From contig NZ_QUOK01000011.1 in the NCBI RefSeq assembly GCF_003390325.1, positions 62,001-126,000 on the forward strand: 64,000 bases of DNA. The letters run 5' to 3'. Of the stretch, positions 9,458 to 18,557 are shown piece after piece; positions within the stretch are counted from its first letter, which is position 1, and each line of letters begins with the position of its first letter. This DNA comes from Rhodohalobacter sp. SW132. Lineage in GTDB: Bacteria > Bacteroidota > Rhodothermia > Balneolales > Balneolaceae. Made by a program: the position numbers and the translations under genes. Below the pieces are notes generated by a model that was not told the DNA's origin, searched no databases, and saw nothing but the letters and a program-made list of their open reading frames with translations.

Positions 9458-9880
9458 CTACTCAAGCAGCCTGTCTATCTCCTCAAACAAGATTTTAGCG
9501 TGGTCTATTCTCTGATCCGTTGGTGTGCCGTAGTTATATTTCGGATTATCTATTCTTATGGATGTAGCATCTGCTGTATCCACTTTCGCCAAATGAACGT
9601 TTGACTGCATAGAGCTCACCATTTGTCGACCAGCGGTTGTTCTATTGACAAAAGTTATCGTGGTTCTTTGGGATGCCTCTCGCCTTTGATGAATGTTGGT
9701 TACACTATAACCTTTATTTTCTATAGCATCACGGGATATTTCAACCATTCTATCCATACTCTCGTAATAAACTTTGATATTCTCTCCCCTGATGTTCCCC
9801 ATCCCGGCACAGGCGTGCAAAGTGACTACGGCAGCAACCGTCACAAACAATGCCCTTAATGAGTTATTCGTATGATTCAT
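9458..9880 (-). CDS. Small hypothetical lipoprotein
   Basis: A 140-residue protein with a signal sequence ending in VVTLHAC (lipidated Cys near residue 25), followed by a compact domain with a conserved-looking beta-strand pattern (TTITFVNRTT, ADATSIRID) and a C-terminal helix. It resembles small DUF3568-like lipoproteins in size and layout, but no family could be assigned with certainty. It stands downstream of the large FG-GAP lipoprotein gene on the same strand, about 160 bp away. Function unknown. Confidence 0.65.
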   Translation of the reverse strand: MNHTNNSLRALFVTVAAVVTLHACAGMGNIRGENIKVYYESMDRMVEISRDAIENKGYSVTNIHQRREASQRTTITFVNRTTAGRQMVSSMQSNVHLAKVDTADATSIRIDNPKYNYGTPTDQRIDHAKILFEEIDRLLE

Positions 9881-10037
9881 TTGTAGGTTGGATTAAAGTT
9901 TAAACAAATTCTGGCTCATAACCTGAGTTCTAAAATTGAGTTAAAAAGTGTCTGATACAGATTTTCTTTCCAGAATGTTTAGGTCATTGAAATTATCCAG
10001 CCGGCCATTCTCAGGACCTGTTTTTTGTCTTAAAAAT

Positions 10038-13000
10038 CTACTCTATATATTCAATCTCATAGTTCCATATTCCCTGCTCAACCGGGACTTTTTTGAAACT
10101 TCCATCCGGCCATTTTACCTCAATAGATTCGGGCTGAAGCGTCTCAAGATATCCCATTACCTGCACTGCTCCGTTCTGAGACCAATAACCAGCCCCGGCC
10201 TGTATTTCCCGCTGCGGCCCTTTTTTTCCGTTATTATATATCAGCCGAATAGTTGCTCCAATCGCATTTCTGTTATTTTGCGGTCCGATTAAACTAATCC
10301 TAAACCCCCTTTTTTCTGTTTGATTTTCATAGAGCTTTGTACGGTTTCCGTTTTGGGTGACAACTAAATCCACACGGCCGTCAGCGTTAAAATCGCTCAG
10401 TGCAGCTCCTTGTTGGGCTCCAAATATTTTCACCCCGCTTTCCTGGCCCGGCACTGCCGTAAATTGACCGCTGCCATCCCCTTTCAGCCACAATCCCCGG
10501 CCCCCATCCAGCCGTATATCACCAGGTGGTAAGGCAAAATAGTTCTGGCTCAAAAACACATCTTCATTTCCATCGTTATTATAATCGCCTATACTCGCAC
10601 TGAAACCGGCAGTCAGCTGAGCAGTACGTGGTAATGGATGAGCCTCAAAATTCTGGCCGTCATTGTTGATAAATACCATACTTTCAAGCGTATTGATTTC
10701 TTTATAGGGAGTGATCTGTATCATTGCACCGAGGATCTCCTCTAAAGTAGATTCCGCATAATCCTGGTATGAATTGATATTGGAATACATCGGACGAAAT
10801 CCCGAATAAAAATTCAATCTTCGCAGAGGCACATAGTCCTGCATTTCAGGGTTGTAATTTGCTTGAATAATGTCCAGAGAACTACCACCGTCTATATGTC
10901 CATAATACATGCGCATTGGATGATCTTCTACGATTTCATAACGGCTATTCGTCCCCCAGTTTGTGGCTATAATATCGGGCAGGCCATTACCGGTAAAATC
11001 ACCTGTGGCCAGCCCATTCCACCACCCGAGATAATTGTCTAATCCAACTTCTGAGGTTACATCCCTGAATTGTCCCTGGTCATTTTCAAAAAGCTTCAGA
11101 CTGCCCCACTCAGTACTGATAAGTAAATCAGGCCAGCCATTGTTGTTGTAATCTGTGAAAACCGCGCCTGTAACCATCCCAATATCCTGCAATAGTTCAG
11201 TATTGGTTTCGTCCAGAACAAACTGCTCATCATTGAGGGTATATAATGCTGAACTTGCCGATTCAGGATATCTGCCCGGAATTACACGACCTCCCACAAA
11301 CAGATCAAGTGTACCATTCATATTATAGTCAGCCGCGGCCAGTGTACCCGTGCTTGAACCTGTTCCCGGTATCTCCTGGGTTTTTACTACTTCACCTTCA
11401 TGAATTAAATAATGATAAGCCGAAGGCCCACCCGGAGATGGCTCTTCATATTCTGATCGTCCCACTACCATATTCAGCCCTTCGTCAGTACGCCATCCGA
11501 TTACAGCAGTTTGTTTACCGCCATCATTTTGCTCATTTTCAATTCCGGGTATATCTTGTTTACTAAATTGACCATCACCATCATTTCTTAAAACGGCCAG
11601 CTTTCCATCCTGTGCCGAGGTCTGTATTAGATCCTCCCGGCCATTGTTGTTGTAATCGAGCCACGCCACACCCGGACCAAGCTGACTCAGCATTAAGGGG
11701 ATAAAAGGCTGCCGCCGGAAATCTTGATACTCATTTACAGAATCTTTGATATCAATGCGATCAGAAACATCTTCAAATACCGGCTGAGTAGCAGCTTCAA
11801 TGACAACATTTTCTGATTGGACCGAGATGCTGTCCTGGTAAATTTCATAGATTCGATTCACCCTTACATCGACAATTGTACTTTCTTTACCATTTGGCCA
11901 CGTGATATGTAGCTCCTGATTTGTACTGTCGGGGTCCGACGCAAACATGATATGCGGTGCTGAACCGGACATGTAGTTTCCACCTGACACAATGCGTTTT
12001 CTCTGAAACGGCTCAAAGCCACTCAGAGTTACTTTAGCACCGATAGCCTGGGTATTTGGTACTGAACCAATCAAACGAACAGCAATACGGTCTTTCCCGC
12101 TTGTATTTTCATACACTGCTGCGGGATTGTTCATCCGGCTAACGACCATATCCAGTGCTCCATCGTTATTCAGATCTGCAATAGCCAATCCATGAGAAAC
12201 ATCCTCTGCGGTAAAGCCCCATTCAGAACTTACATCAGAGAACTTCAGATCACCTTCATTCCTGTACATTCGGTTTGGAAGGTCCAGGGATGGGTATTGC
12301 AGTTTTCCTCTGCGATAACTCTCAAGATCGTATGGCTGTTCATTAATTTGCCGACTTACCAGAGCACTTGAATCCAGATCCTGGGCATCATATAAATAGC
12401 CTGTTGCAATAAACAGATCCTGCAAACCATTTAAATTTGCATCAATAAACGATGTAGCCCACGACCAGCCGCTTGCATCCACTCCACTATAATTAGCGGT
12501 TTCAACAAAGCTATTGTCTCCACGATTTATATAGAGAGAATTTTGGGTGTACTGAGGTTGATTTGTAACATCACCCGGCTCAACCGGAAAGGGATCCAAA
12601 TTTATGATTTGGCGCATACGCTCGCTGTGTATTGGACTGAGCATATCTGAGACAAAAAAATCGGCGTGACCGTTGTTATTCACATCACCTACCGCAATCC
12701 CCATTGCTGACAAACTCATGTGCCTGAAATTTAACGGATCCATTTTTTTAAAAACTCCATCACCCTGATTGATCCAAAACTGATCGATCGGCCAGAAATC
12801 GTTGCAAACATACAAGTCAGGGAGTCCGTTACCCGTGATATCTTCAAACCGAGCGGTGAGTCCCCACTTTTCGCCCACGCCGAGCGGTTCGCCATTTTCA
12901 TCTAAAAAATGATCCTCTAAATTCTCTACTTTTTTGAATCCATTCCACGCATCGCCAATTCCACCCTGATTCAAATAGAGCACATCCGGAGTTCCTTTTT

Positions 13001-13763
13001 CACGAAGAGTTGGCCCGGTTACACTGATGATGTTTGTGTAATACTCTTGAAACTCTTCCTTGATAATGAATCTGTCACCCTCTCTTACGGCCACATTGTC
13101 TCCGATAAGGTCTCCCGGCGCATACAAATCCCTTACCCGTTCATTTCGGTAATGTGTCACATACAGATCCAGGTAACCGTTCCCATTTACATCGGCCAGG
13201 GTCATGGTTGTACCGCCTACTGTAGTGGAATCTAACCCACTCTGCGTTGCGCGGGTAAATGAACCCTCTCCATCATTCAATAACAGGATGGTCCCGTTGT
13301 GATAGGTCGTTACAAGTATATCTAAATGGCGATTTCCATTTACGTCGGCAAGAACCGTACCTGCTGACATATATTCTTCCAGTTCTACATTTGCTTCCTC
13401 GGAGATATCTATAAATTTAAAATTCCCTTGATTGAGATACAGTTTATTAGGCCCGTCAATTTGTGTAAAATACAGGTCCGTCCATCCGTTTCCATTGACG
13501 TCTCCTGCCGCAACACCTGACCCATTAAGCAGTACGGTATTTTCAATGTAACGTTCGTCTGTTAAGAAATTTTGAACTGTAATTCCTGTCTCAGATTCTG
13601 ATAAGTGCTTAAATCCTGCTTTATCCTGTCTGGGTAGCTGTAATTCCGACCATCGGTACCCATCTTCCTGGTTCCAGCTTAATTCAATATTCCTGCGATC
13701 AGTGGTACATTGAATGAATACCAGTGGCAGGACAAATAAGAAGAGTAACTTTTTAAAATTCAC
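10038..13763 (-). CDS. Giant FG-GAP/VCBS lipoprotein with two ASPIC/UnbV domains (copy 1)
   Basis: About 1,241 residues from a GTG at 13763, which gives a clean lipoprotein signal (FKKLLFLF to IQC, Cys19); an in-frame TTG at 13781 would add six residues. The body carries many FG-GAP/VCBS blades with calcium-loop motifs such as DVNGNGWTDLYF and DINGNG-like variants, so two beta-propellers are likely. One ASPIC/UnbV domain sits mid-protein (about 560-640, NTQAIGAKV) and another at the C-terminus (about 1150-1235, with GYWSQNGAVQVMG). No catalytic motif is recognised. It follows the GH10-like gene on the same strand and is paralogous to the gene at 55810. A surface glycan-binding or scaffolding role is inferred from context. 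Confidence 0.85.
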   Translation of the reverse strand: MNFKKLLFLFVLPLVFIQCTTDRRNIELSWNQEDGYRWSELQLPRQDKAGFKHLSESETGITVQNFLTDERYIENTVLLNGSGVAAGDVNGNGWTDLYFTQIDGPNKLYLNQGNFKFIDISEEANVELEEYMSAGTVLADVNGNRHLDILVTTYHNGTILLLNDGEGSFTRATQSGLDSTTVGGTTMTLADVNGNGYLDLYVTHYRNERVRDLYAPGDLIGDNVAVREGDRFIIKEEFQEYYTNIISVTGPTLREKGTPDVLYLNQGGIGDAWNGFKKVENLEDHFLDENGEPLGVGEKWGLTARFEDITGNGLPDLYVCNDFWPIDQFWINQGDGVFKKMDPLNFRHMSLSAMGIAVGDVNNNGHADFFVSDMLSPIHSERMRQIINLDPFPVEPGDVTNQPQYTQNSLYINRGDNSFVETANYSGVDASGWSWATSFIDANLNGLQDLFIATGYLYDAQDLDSSALVSRQINEQPYDLESYRRGKLQYPSLDLPNRMYRNEGDLKFSDVSSEWGFTAEDVSHGLAIADLNNDGALDMVVSRMNNPAAVYENTSGKDRIAVRLIGSVPNTQAIGAKVTLSGFEPFQRKRIVSGGNYMSGSAPHIMFASDPDSTNQELHITWPNGKESTIVDVRVNRIYEIYQDSISVQSENVVIEAATQPVFEDVSDRIDIKDSVNEYQDFRRQPFIPLMLSQLGPGVAWLDYNNNGREDLIQTSAQDGKLAVLRNDGDGQFSKQDIPGIENEQNDGGKQTAVIGWRTDEGLNMVVGRSEYEEPSPGGPSAYHYLIHEGEVVKTQEIPGTGSSTGTLAAADYNMNGTLDLFVGGRVIPGRYPESASSALYTLNDEQFVLDETNTELLQDIGMVTGAVFTDYNNNGWPDLLISTEWGSLKLFENDQGQFRDVTSEVGLDNYLGWWNGLATGDFTGNGLPDIIATNWGTNSRYEIVEDHPMRMYYGHIDGGSSLDIIQANYNPEMQDYVPLRRLNFYSGFRPMYSNINSYQDYAESTLEEILGAMIQITPYKEINTLESMVFINNDGQNFEAHPLPRTAQLTAGFSASIGDYNNDGNEDVFLSQNYFALPPGDIRLDGGRGLWLKGDGSGQFTAVPGQESGVKIFGAQQGAALSDFNADGRVDLVVTQNGNRTKLYENQTEKRGFRISLIGPQNNRNAIGATIRLIYNNGKKGPQREIQAGAGYWSQNGAVQVMGYLETLQPESIEVKWPDGSFKKVPVEQGIWNYEIEYIE

Positions 13764-13857
13764 AAAGTCAGGATCAATCAATGGCCGGTTGCAATAAAAT
13801 TCTTCTTCGTAGTGGAATGTGGAATATAGTTCTATAGTGCTTTCTATAAAATGTAAA

Positions 13858-13906
13858 AGCCTTAAACCTGCGACAGAAACATACTCTGTCCCAGAATAAT
13901 AAGGCT
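13858..13906 (-). terminator. Candidate terminator hairpin after the GH10-like gene
   Basis: On the minus strand an outer 7-bp stem (AGCCTTA / TAAGGCT) and an inner 5-bp stem (GACAG / CTGTC) form a two-part hairpin followed by TTTTA. It lies between the GH10-like gene (ends 13981) and the FG-GAP gene, so it could end or weaken the SusCD operon transcript before the giant lipoprotein. The short T-run and the internal loops keep this uncertain. Confidence 0.5.
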
Positions 13907-13980
13907 AATTAGAAGTGTAATGATTATAAATGTGCTGCTTTGAGTCACCTTAACAGGGAAGTACTAAGCAACAAAAGAAC

Positions 13981-15630
13981 TTAATTTCCACTGTTAAACC
14001 CATTCATTAAACCAACTGCAAAACCTGCATATGCTCGTTTTCGCTCATAATCACTGGTCCAAAGCCCTGACGGATTATCCGAACTATCGAGCGGATTCCA
14101 GATCGTAATACCGTATCGTTGACTTTCAGGTACTATACTAAAGTATTGATCTGCCACAAACTGGTACATTTCGGATTGCGCTTCATAAACCTCAGGAGAG
14201 GCTGCTCCAGCACTAATTCCATCAAGTCCCACATTCAACCCGGATATTTTAATTATTTTATCCGTGGCTGCCAGTAACTCAAACATTTCCGTAATATCTT
14301 GCCGGCTGCTATTAATGTTGATATTCATATGTGTGCCAATACCATCCACTACAGCCCCATTATTTTCTATGTATTCAACATAATTTATGAGTCCGTGGGT
14401 TTTATCCAGATTATCCAAACCATAATCACTTATAAACAAGATATCTCCGTCGCCTGCATGCTCTCTGGCTACTTGAAAAGCTTGAACGCCGAAGTCTTCA
14501 CCCAAATATTCATACCAGTTAAATCCACCATCACTCCTCAACTGGAAACTATTTTCGTCTCCGCCTTCAATTGTTCCGCTCACAACATCCCAGGCATCCA
14601 CATAAGAAGCTTCGCTAACCATTGTTGATACCCAATTTTCTAATTCTGTGCTTAGGATTTCTTCCTTCTCTTCAGGAGTTTTTTCCACTAATTCGGTGCC
14701 AGTTTCAGTATTATAGTACCACACCTCCATATTGTCAAAGTAGTATGTGGTAGCTGTAGCTCCGAGATTAAAAGCTATTGTACCTGCACTTGCCTGTTCT
14801 TCGCTCACCGTGATTTCCATTAAATGTTGTGACCATTCTGGTGTAGCGTTAATCGTCCCAAAAAAATCCCAATGTAGATATTCTGTAGGTGCATCATGAG
14901 CCTGAGTTGGAAAGCTAGCTTCCTGTTCTGCACGCACATCCATCACAAATCTAAGTTGGTCGCCTTCTTCCACGTTTGGTTCGAATGTCATGAAAAACTG
15001 GCTGTCCCAATCGTTTTCCCGAACTTCTGCGTTAACGATCTGCAGTGCGCGCCCTTCTCCATTAGCACCCTCGCCATCTGCGGTAAATGATAAATCTGCT
15101 CCTTCGTTTGCCTCATAATTTGAATCGTCGTCCGTTTCAAAGTCTGCACTGGAAATTAACTCCCATGACGGTTCGCTTACTTCAATCGTTTCGGGAGCAA
15201 TCAAATCATTGAGGTAGGCTTCGTTTTGATTTTCAAATGAGATCAGGGCATTACCATAAACTGATATACCGGCTTCCTCTGCTACTCCTATTAGATCACT
15301 GATGCTTAAAAGGTCATGGCTTCCATCTGCCTGAACGACAGCTCCATGACTCATATCGTGGACAGTAACTTCTTGAAAATTACTATTCACCAAACCAAAG
15401 ATTGCACCCTGATCTGCAAAGGCAGATGCCGAAACTGCTGTTCCGAGCTTAAAATCAGAATTTTCAGTATTGATGTACGTTTTCAATGGAGAGAAATTGC
15501 TATCTAATGAATCCTGCACTGCAACACTTTGAGGTGTCTCCATGTTAAAGTTAGTTGGGTTTTCCTTGGTGCAGGATGCTATCAAAATCAAGGTCGCTAT
15601 ATAAATTCCTACCGTAAATAACTGTCTCAT
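13981..15630 (-). CDS. GH10-fold lipoprotein without catalytic glutamates, with inserted carbohydrate-binding module
   Basis: A 549-residue lipoprotein (LILIASC, Cys20). Residues about 50-145 and 325-545 follow the GH10 xylanase fold: KLGTAVSASAF at the start, WDVV at 347-350, ISDYGLDN near 400, VDGIGTHMN near 430 and YGITIWNPLD near 510. A beta-sandwich of the CBM4/9 type (about 155-305) is inserted, as in Bacteroidota Xyn10 proteins. In active GH10 enzymes WDVV is followed by Asn-Glu (acid/base); here it is S351-G352. The nucleophile motif ITELD reads I-S-G-L-N at 462-466, so that Glu is Gly464. The protein is therefore probably a glycan-binding pseudoenzyme in the SusCD complex. It is the sixth gene of the SusCD operon. 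Confidence 0.85.
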   Translation of the reverse strand: MRQLFTVGIYIATLILIASCTKENPTNFNMETPQSVAVQDSLDSNFSPLKTYINTENSDFKLGTAVSASAFADQGAIFGLVNSNFQEVTVHDMSHGAVVQADGSHDLLSISDLIGVAEEAGISVYGNALISFENQNEAYLNDLIAPETIEVSEPSWELISSADFETDDDSNYEANEGADLSFTADGEGANGEGRALQIVNAEVRENDWDSQFFMTFEPNVEEGDQLRFVMDVRAEQEASFPTQAHDAPTEYLHWDFFGTINATPEWSQHLMEITVSEEQASAGTIAFNLGATATTYYFDNMEVWYYNTETGTELVEKTPEEKEEILSTELENWVSTMVSEASYVDAWDVVSGTIEGGDENSFQLRSDGGFNWYEYLGEDFGVQAFQVAREHAGDGDILFISDYGLDNLDKTHGLINYVEYIENNGAVVDGIGTHMNININSSRQDITEMFELLAATDKIIKISGLNVGLDGISAGAASPEVYEAQSEMYQFVADQYFSIVPESQRYGITIWNPLDSSDNPSGLWTSDYERKRAYAGFAVGLMNGFNSGN

Positions 15631-15662
15631 AGTATTTTTCTGCTCAGTGTTAATATGAAAAA

Positions 15663-16715
15663 TTAGGGTAGTTCCGGAGAAAATGTTTCAAGACCGATAC
15701 CACGATCACGTAAAACCAACGTATCTGCCGTTTCTACACGACGTTGCGACTGTTCCCATTCGACCACATAGTCAAGGTAGATTGCATTTCGGTTTTTCTC
15801 ACCCCAGCTTTCTTCTGATTCACTTTGGTTTACAAAGGTGCCACTACCGCTTGCGGTATATTCATCGGAATCATCAGAAACAGTGATATTCCCCTGATCA
15901 TCAAAATCGAGTAAAATTGTAATGTTTATATCATTCCCGTCGGAATCCGGTATTGTGTATGGAAATGATACCTGTGTTAAAGACTGTGTAAGTAAATCAA
16001 CAACCTCATCTTTAACAACTGATTCAGTTCGCCGTATCCTGGTTTCTGTATCCCCATTTTCATCCGTAAACATGTCTTCTCCTCTGCGAAGGTAGAATCC
16101 ATCGTAATGATTTATATACTTTATTGCGTAGAAAGTATAATCCTTCGGTTCAACCTCCCAGTCATCAGCAACCCCTCTTCTTGGATTACTTGCAAACGGA
16201 TTGGGTGTCCCCTGAAGAATTGTATCTGCATTCGCTACATTTAACAGTTTTACAGGAATTACATACGTTGTATTTATTGCATCGGGATCCTGAAAAAATT
16301 CATCTGTGAGTTGTATCGTCAATCCTCCGGCCAGTTCGCCTCTTGGAATTACCATTTGATCACCATTAGAGATGATCTCAAAATAATTATTCGGCAGCGC
16401 CTGTATGGGATTTCCAGTTCCCCCAAACTCAAAACCGTCAACCATTTCCTGGTCAATTTCGTAATCAATCATCACATCATTGTTATTTGAATACACCCCA
16501 CCGGTAGTAGCCATAACTCTAAACTGATGATCATTATCAGATTCATTGTTGTACAGGTATTCTCCCAATATTATAGTCCTGACCGGATATTGATAAGAAA
16601 AGTATACCGACTGATATTCATAGTCGGAAAATTCCCAGTCCTGATTTTGACATGATGTCAATAAGGTTACGGCCATCAACACTATAAACGCGCTTAAAAC
16701 ACTCTTATATTTCAT
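15663..16715 (-). CDS. DUF1735/DUF5627-like surface lipoprotein (SusE/F position)
   Basis: About 350 residues from ATG 16715, chosen because it gives a standard lipoprotein signal (MKYKSVLSAF to LLTSC) with a purine-rich stretch just upstream; longer in-frame starts overlap the preceding susD gene. The N-terminal half (QSVYFSYQYPVRTIILGE, then an Ig-like beta pattern with VIPVKLLNV) resembles DUF1735, and the C-terminal half resembles DUF5627. Such proteins sit on the outer surface beside SusC/SusD and bind glycan. It lies between susD (16765) and the GH10-like gene (ends 13981), with about 50 and 32 bp spacing, clearly in the same operon. The ligand is not evident from sequence. Confidence 0.8.
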   Translation of the reverse strand: MKYKSVLSAFIVLMAVTLLTSCQNQDWEFSDYEYQSVYFSYQYPVRTIILGEYLYNNESDNDHQFRVMATTGGVYSNNNDVMIDYEIDQEMVDGFEFGGTGNPIQALPNNYFEIISNGDQMVIPRGELAGGLTIQLTDEFFQDPDAINTTYVIPVKLLNVANADTILQGTPNPFASNPRRGVADDWEVEPKDYTFYAIKYINHYDGFYLRRGEDMFTDENGDTETRIRRTESVVKDEVVDLLTQSLTQVSFPYTIPDSDGNDINITILLDFDDQGNITVSDDSDEYTASGSGTFVNQSESEESWGEKNRNAIYLDYVVEWEQSQRRVETADTLVLRDRGIGLETFSPELP

Positions 16716-16764
16716 CTTTCCCATTTCCTCATTTATAAATTTATTAGATATCATACGATACATA

Positions 16765-18534
16765 CTACCACCCAAAATTCTGTTCTAAACCGAATTTTAA
16801 GATTTCGTTGTATGGCACAGGTCCAAAACGCATATAAGGTTGAAAATCCCGGGTTTCAACTGTCATCACTTCATGATCCCCGTTTGTGATTCTAACGCCA
16901 AGAGCAGGTTCAGTTAAATCCATATCCCATCTACGCAGGTCCCAAAAGCGAAAGTTTTCAAAGGACAATTCAATACGACGGACATCCCGTACGAGTTCCC
17001 GCATGTCTTCAACAGAATTGATTTCATTTTGCATATACTGATCAGGCTGGCTGACTCCCTGGCGTGCCCGGATCGCTTCTATCACATCATACGCGGAGAA
17101 ACCAAAAGGACCGGTTCCAGTTGGACCCCATGCTTCGTTGGCCGCTTCTGCATACGCAAGATAAATTTCAGTGTAACGGATTCGGGGAATATAGTGTAAC
17201 TGATCATTGGTACTGGTTGGATCAAGGTTCACATCCTGACGGAGTAGTTTTTTCATATAGTAGCCGGTACGTGTAGAGGTTGACACCTGATTCAGTGCGT
17301 CATTAGTAGTACCGTCTGCGGCTGTAATAATGGTGGTATTATTTACACCAGCTGTTCCGCCATTCACCAGTATATAATGCTGAAGCAGATCAACCCGGTT
17401 TTCGTACGGAGTTGAAGGGTCATAATTACTATCGGGATGGTCAATCGGGTATCCATTCTCCATTGGAAAAGCATCCACCAGATTTTGTGTCGGGTTCATT
17501 CGGCCATTTCCAAAAAGGGTCGGAGGAAAATGTTCGGATTCCAGGTCATTACTTTGCCCAATGTTAGTTCTCCAGATGATCTCCGGCGGGTTTTCACCTG
17601 AGCCGATACTGGACATACCGCTATCGTTATACCAGCTATGTCCATTCTCCGCTAAGCCCATTACTCCGTCATTCAGCTGTAGTAGTTCACCACTGTAGAC
17701 AGCGGCGTCCTCCCAAGTCGTATTGGTACCGGCTGTATAGGCAGGGCTGGCAGCCAGTAGGCCACTTTGCGCTTTTATTGCCATCGCTATACGACCACTC
17801 ATTCGCTGCTTGCCATCATCACCGAACACCCGGTTAAATCTTCCCAGATCATCATTTGTACTGCCAAAACCATCAGGTAATTGAGAAGGATCACCTACAT
17901 TACCAAAATCAAGAGGAAGCATCTCCGTTGCTTGTTCTATATCACTGAATATTTGTTCTAACCCTACCTGAAACGTATCTCTGGGCTTTTGAAAGTCTGA
18001 ATCTATACCCTCCGGTTCTAATACGACAGGCACACCGAGTAGCTGACCGCCCTGGTTTCCTCCGGTCCAGCCTGCATGGTGCCGCAATAAATGGTACATA
18101 AATAGTGCCCTTAAACCGTAGGCTTCACCCTTCAGTCGTTGATTGAACAGTGCGCTTGAAATTTCATCATCTGCCCACTGAACATTATCTGCATTATCCA
18201 GGAAAATATTTAAGTATTGAATGGCTGCACGGCTGTTTTGCCATTGATTAAGCGGGTTATTATCTGCGGCCCACTGACCGTTAGCCATCTGGCGAAATGC
18301 AGCATTATTATCATTGGTCACTGCATTATCTGTAGCTACATCTGTAAATGTCCACCCGTTATTTGGCAACAGGTTGTAGGCATTCGCCAAAATTCCTTCG
18401 GCATATGTTGCATCGGTGTACATATCATCCAGCTCATTGATATTCTGATTGCCCGGACTTAAAACGTCACTGCAACTTGCAATGAGAACTGCAAGAAGTA
18501 AAAAAAACAGGTATAATAGTATCCTTTTATACAT
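16765..18534 (-). CDS. SusD/RagB nutrient-binding outer-membrane lipoprotein (pair 2)
   Basis: A 589-residue SusD-family lipoprotein (VLIASC, Cys21). The typical TPR-like helices appear in the N-terminal half (ALFMYHLLRHHAG, LPLDFGN) and the C-terminus shows RIELSFENFRFWDLRRW and ends QNFGW, the family signature. It forms the lid of a SusC transporter and helps deliver oligosaccharides. Its partner is the SusC gene just upstream (stop at 18558, 23 bp away). Confidence 0.95.
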   Translation of the reverse strand: MYKRILLYLFFLLLAVLIASCSDVLSPGNQNINELDDMYTDATYAEGILANAYNLLPNNGWTFTDVATDNAVTNDNNAAFRQMANGQWAADNNPLNQWQNSRAAIQYLNIFLDNADNVQWADDEISSALFNQRLKGEAYGLRALFMYHLLRHHAGWTGGNQGGQLLGVPVVLEPEGIDSDFQKPRDTFQVGLEQIFSDIEQATEMLPLDFGNVGDPSQLPDGFGSTNDDLGRFNRVFGDDGKQRMSGRIAMAIKAQSGLLAASPAYTAGTNTTWEDAAVYSGELLQLNDGVMGLAENGHSWYNDSGMSSIGSGENPPEIIWRTNIGQSNDLESEHFPPTLFGNGRMNPTQNLVDAFPMENGYPIDHPDSNYDPSTPYENRVDLLQHYILVNGGTAGVNNTTIITAADGTTNDALNQVSTSTRTGYYMKKLLRQDVNLDPTSTNDQLHYIPRIRYTEIYLAYAEAANEAWGPTGTGPFGFSAYDVIEAIRARQGVSQPDQYMQNEINSVEDMRELVRDVRRIELSFENFRFWDLRRWDMDLTEPALGVRITNGDHEVMTVETRDFQPYMRFGPVPYNEILKFGLEQNFGW

Positions 18535-18557
18535 AGGTCTGTCTCACTAAATCTAAA

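Noticed and set aside
13981-15630. Calling this gene an active endo-1,4-beta-xylanase
   Set aside because: Both catalytic glutamate positions of GH10 are occupied by glycine, so activity is not supported.
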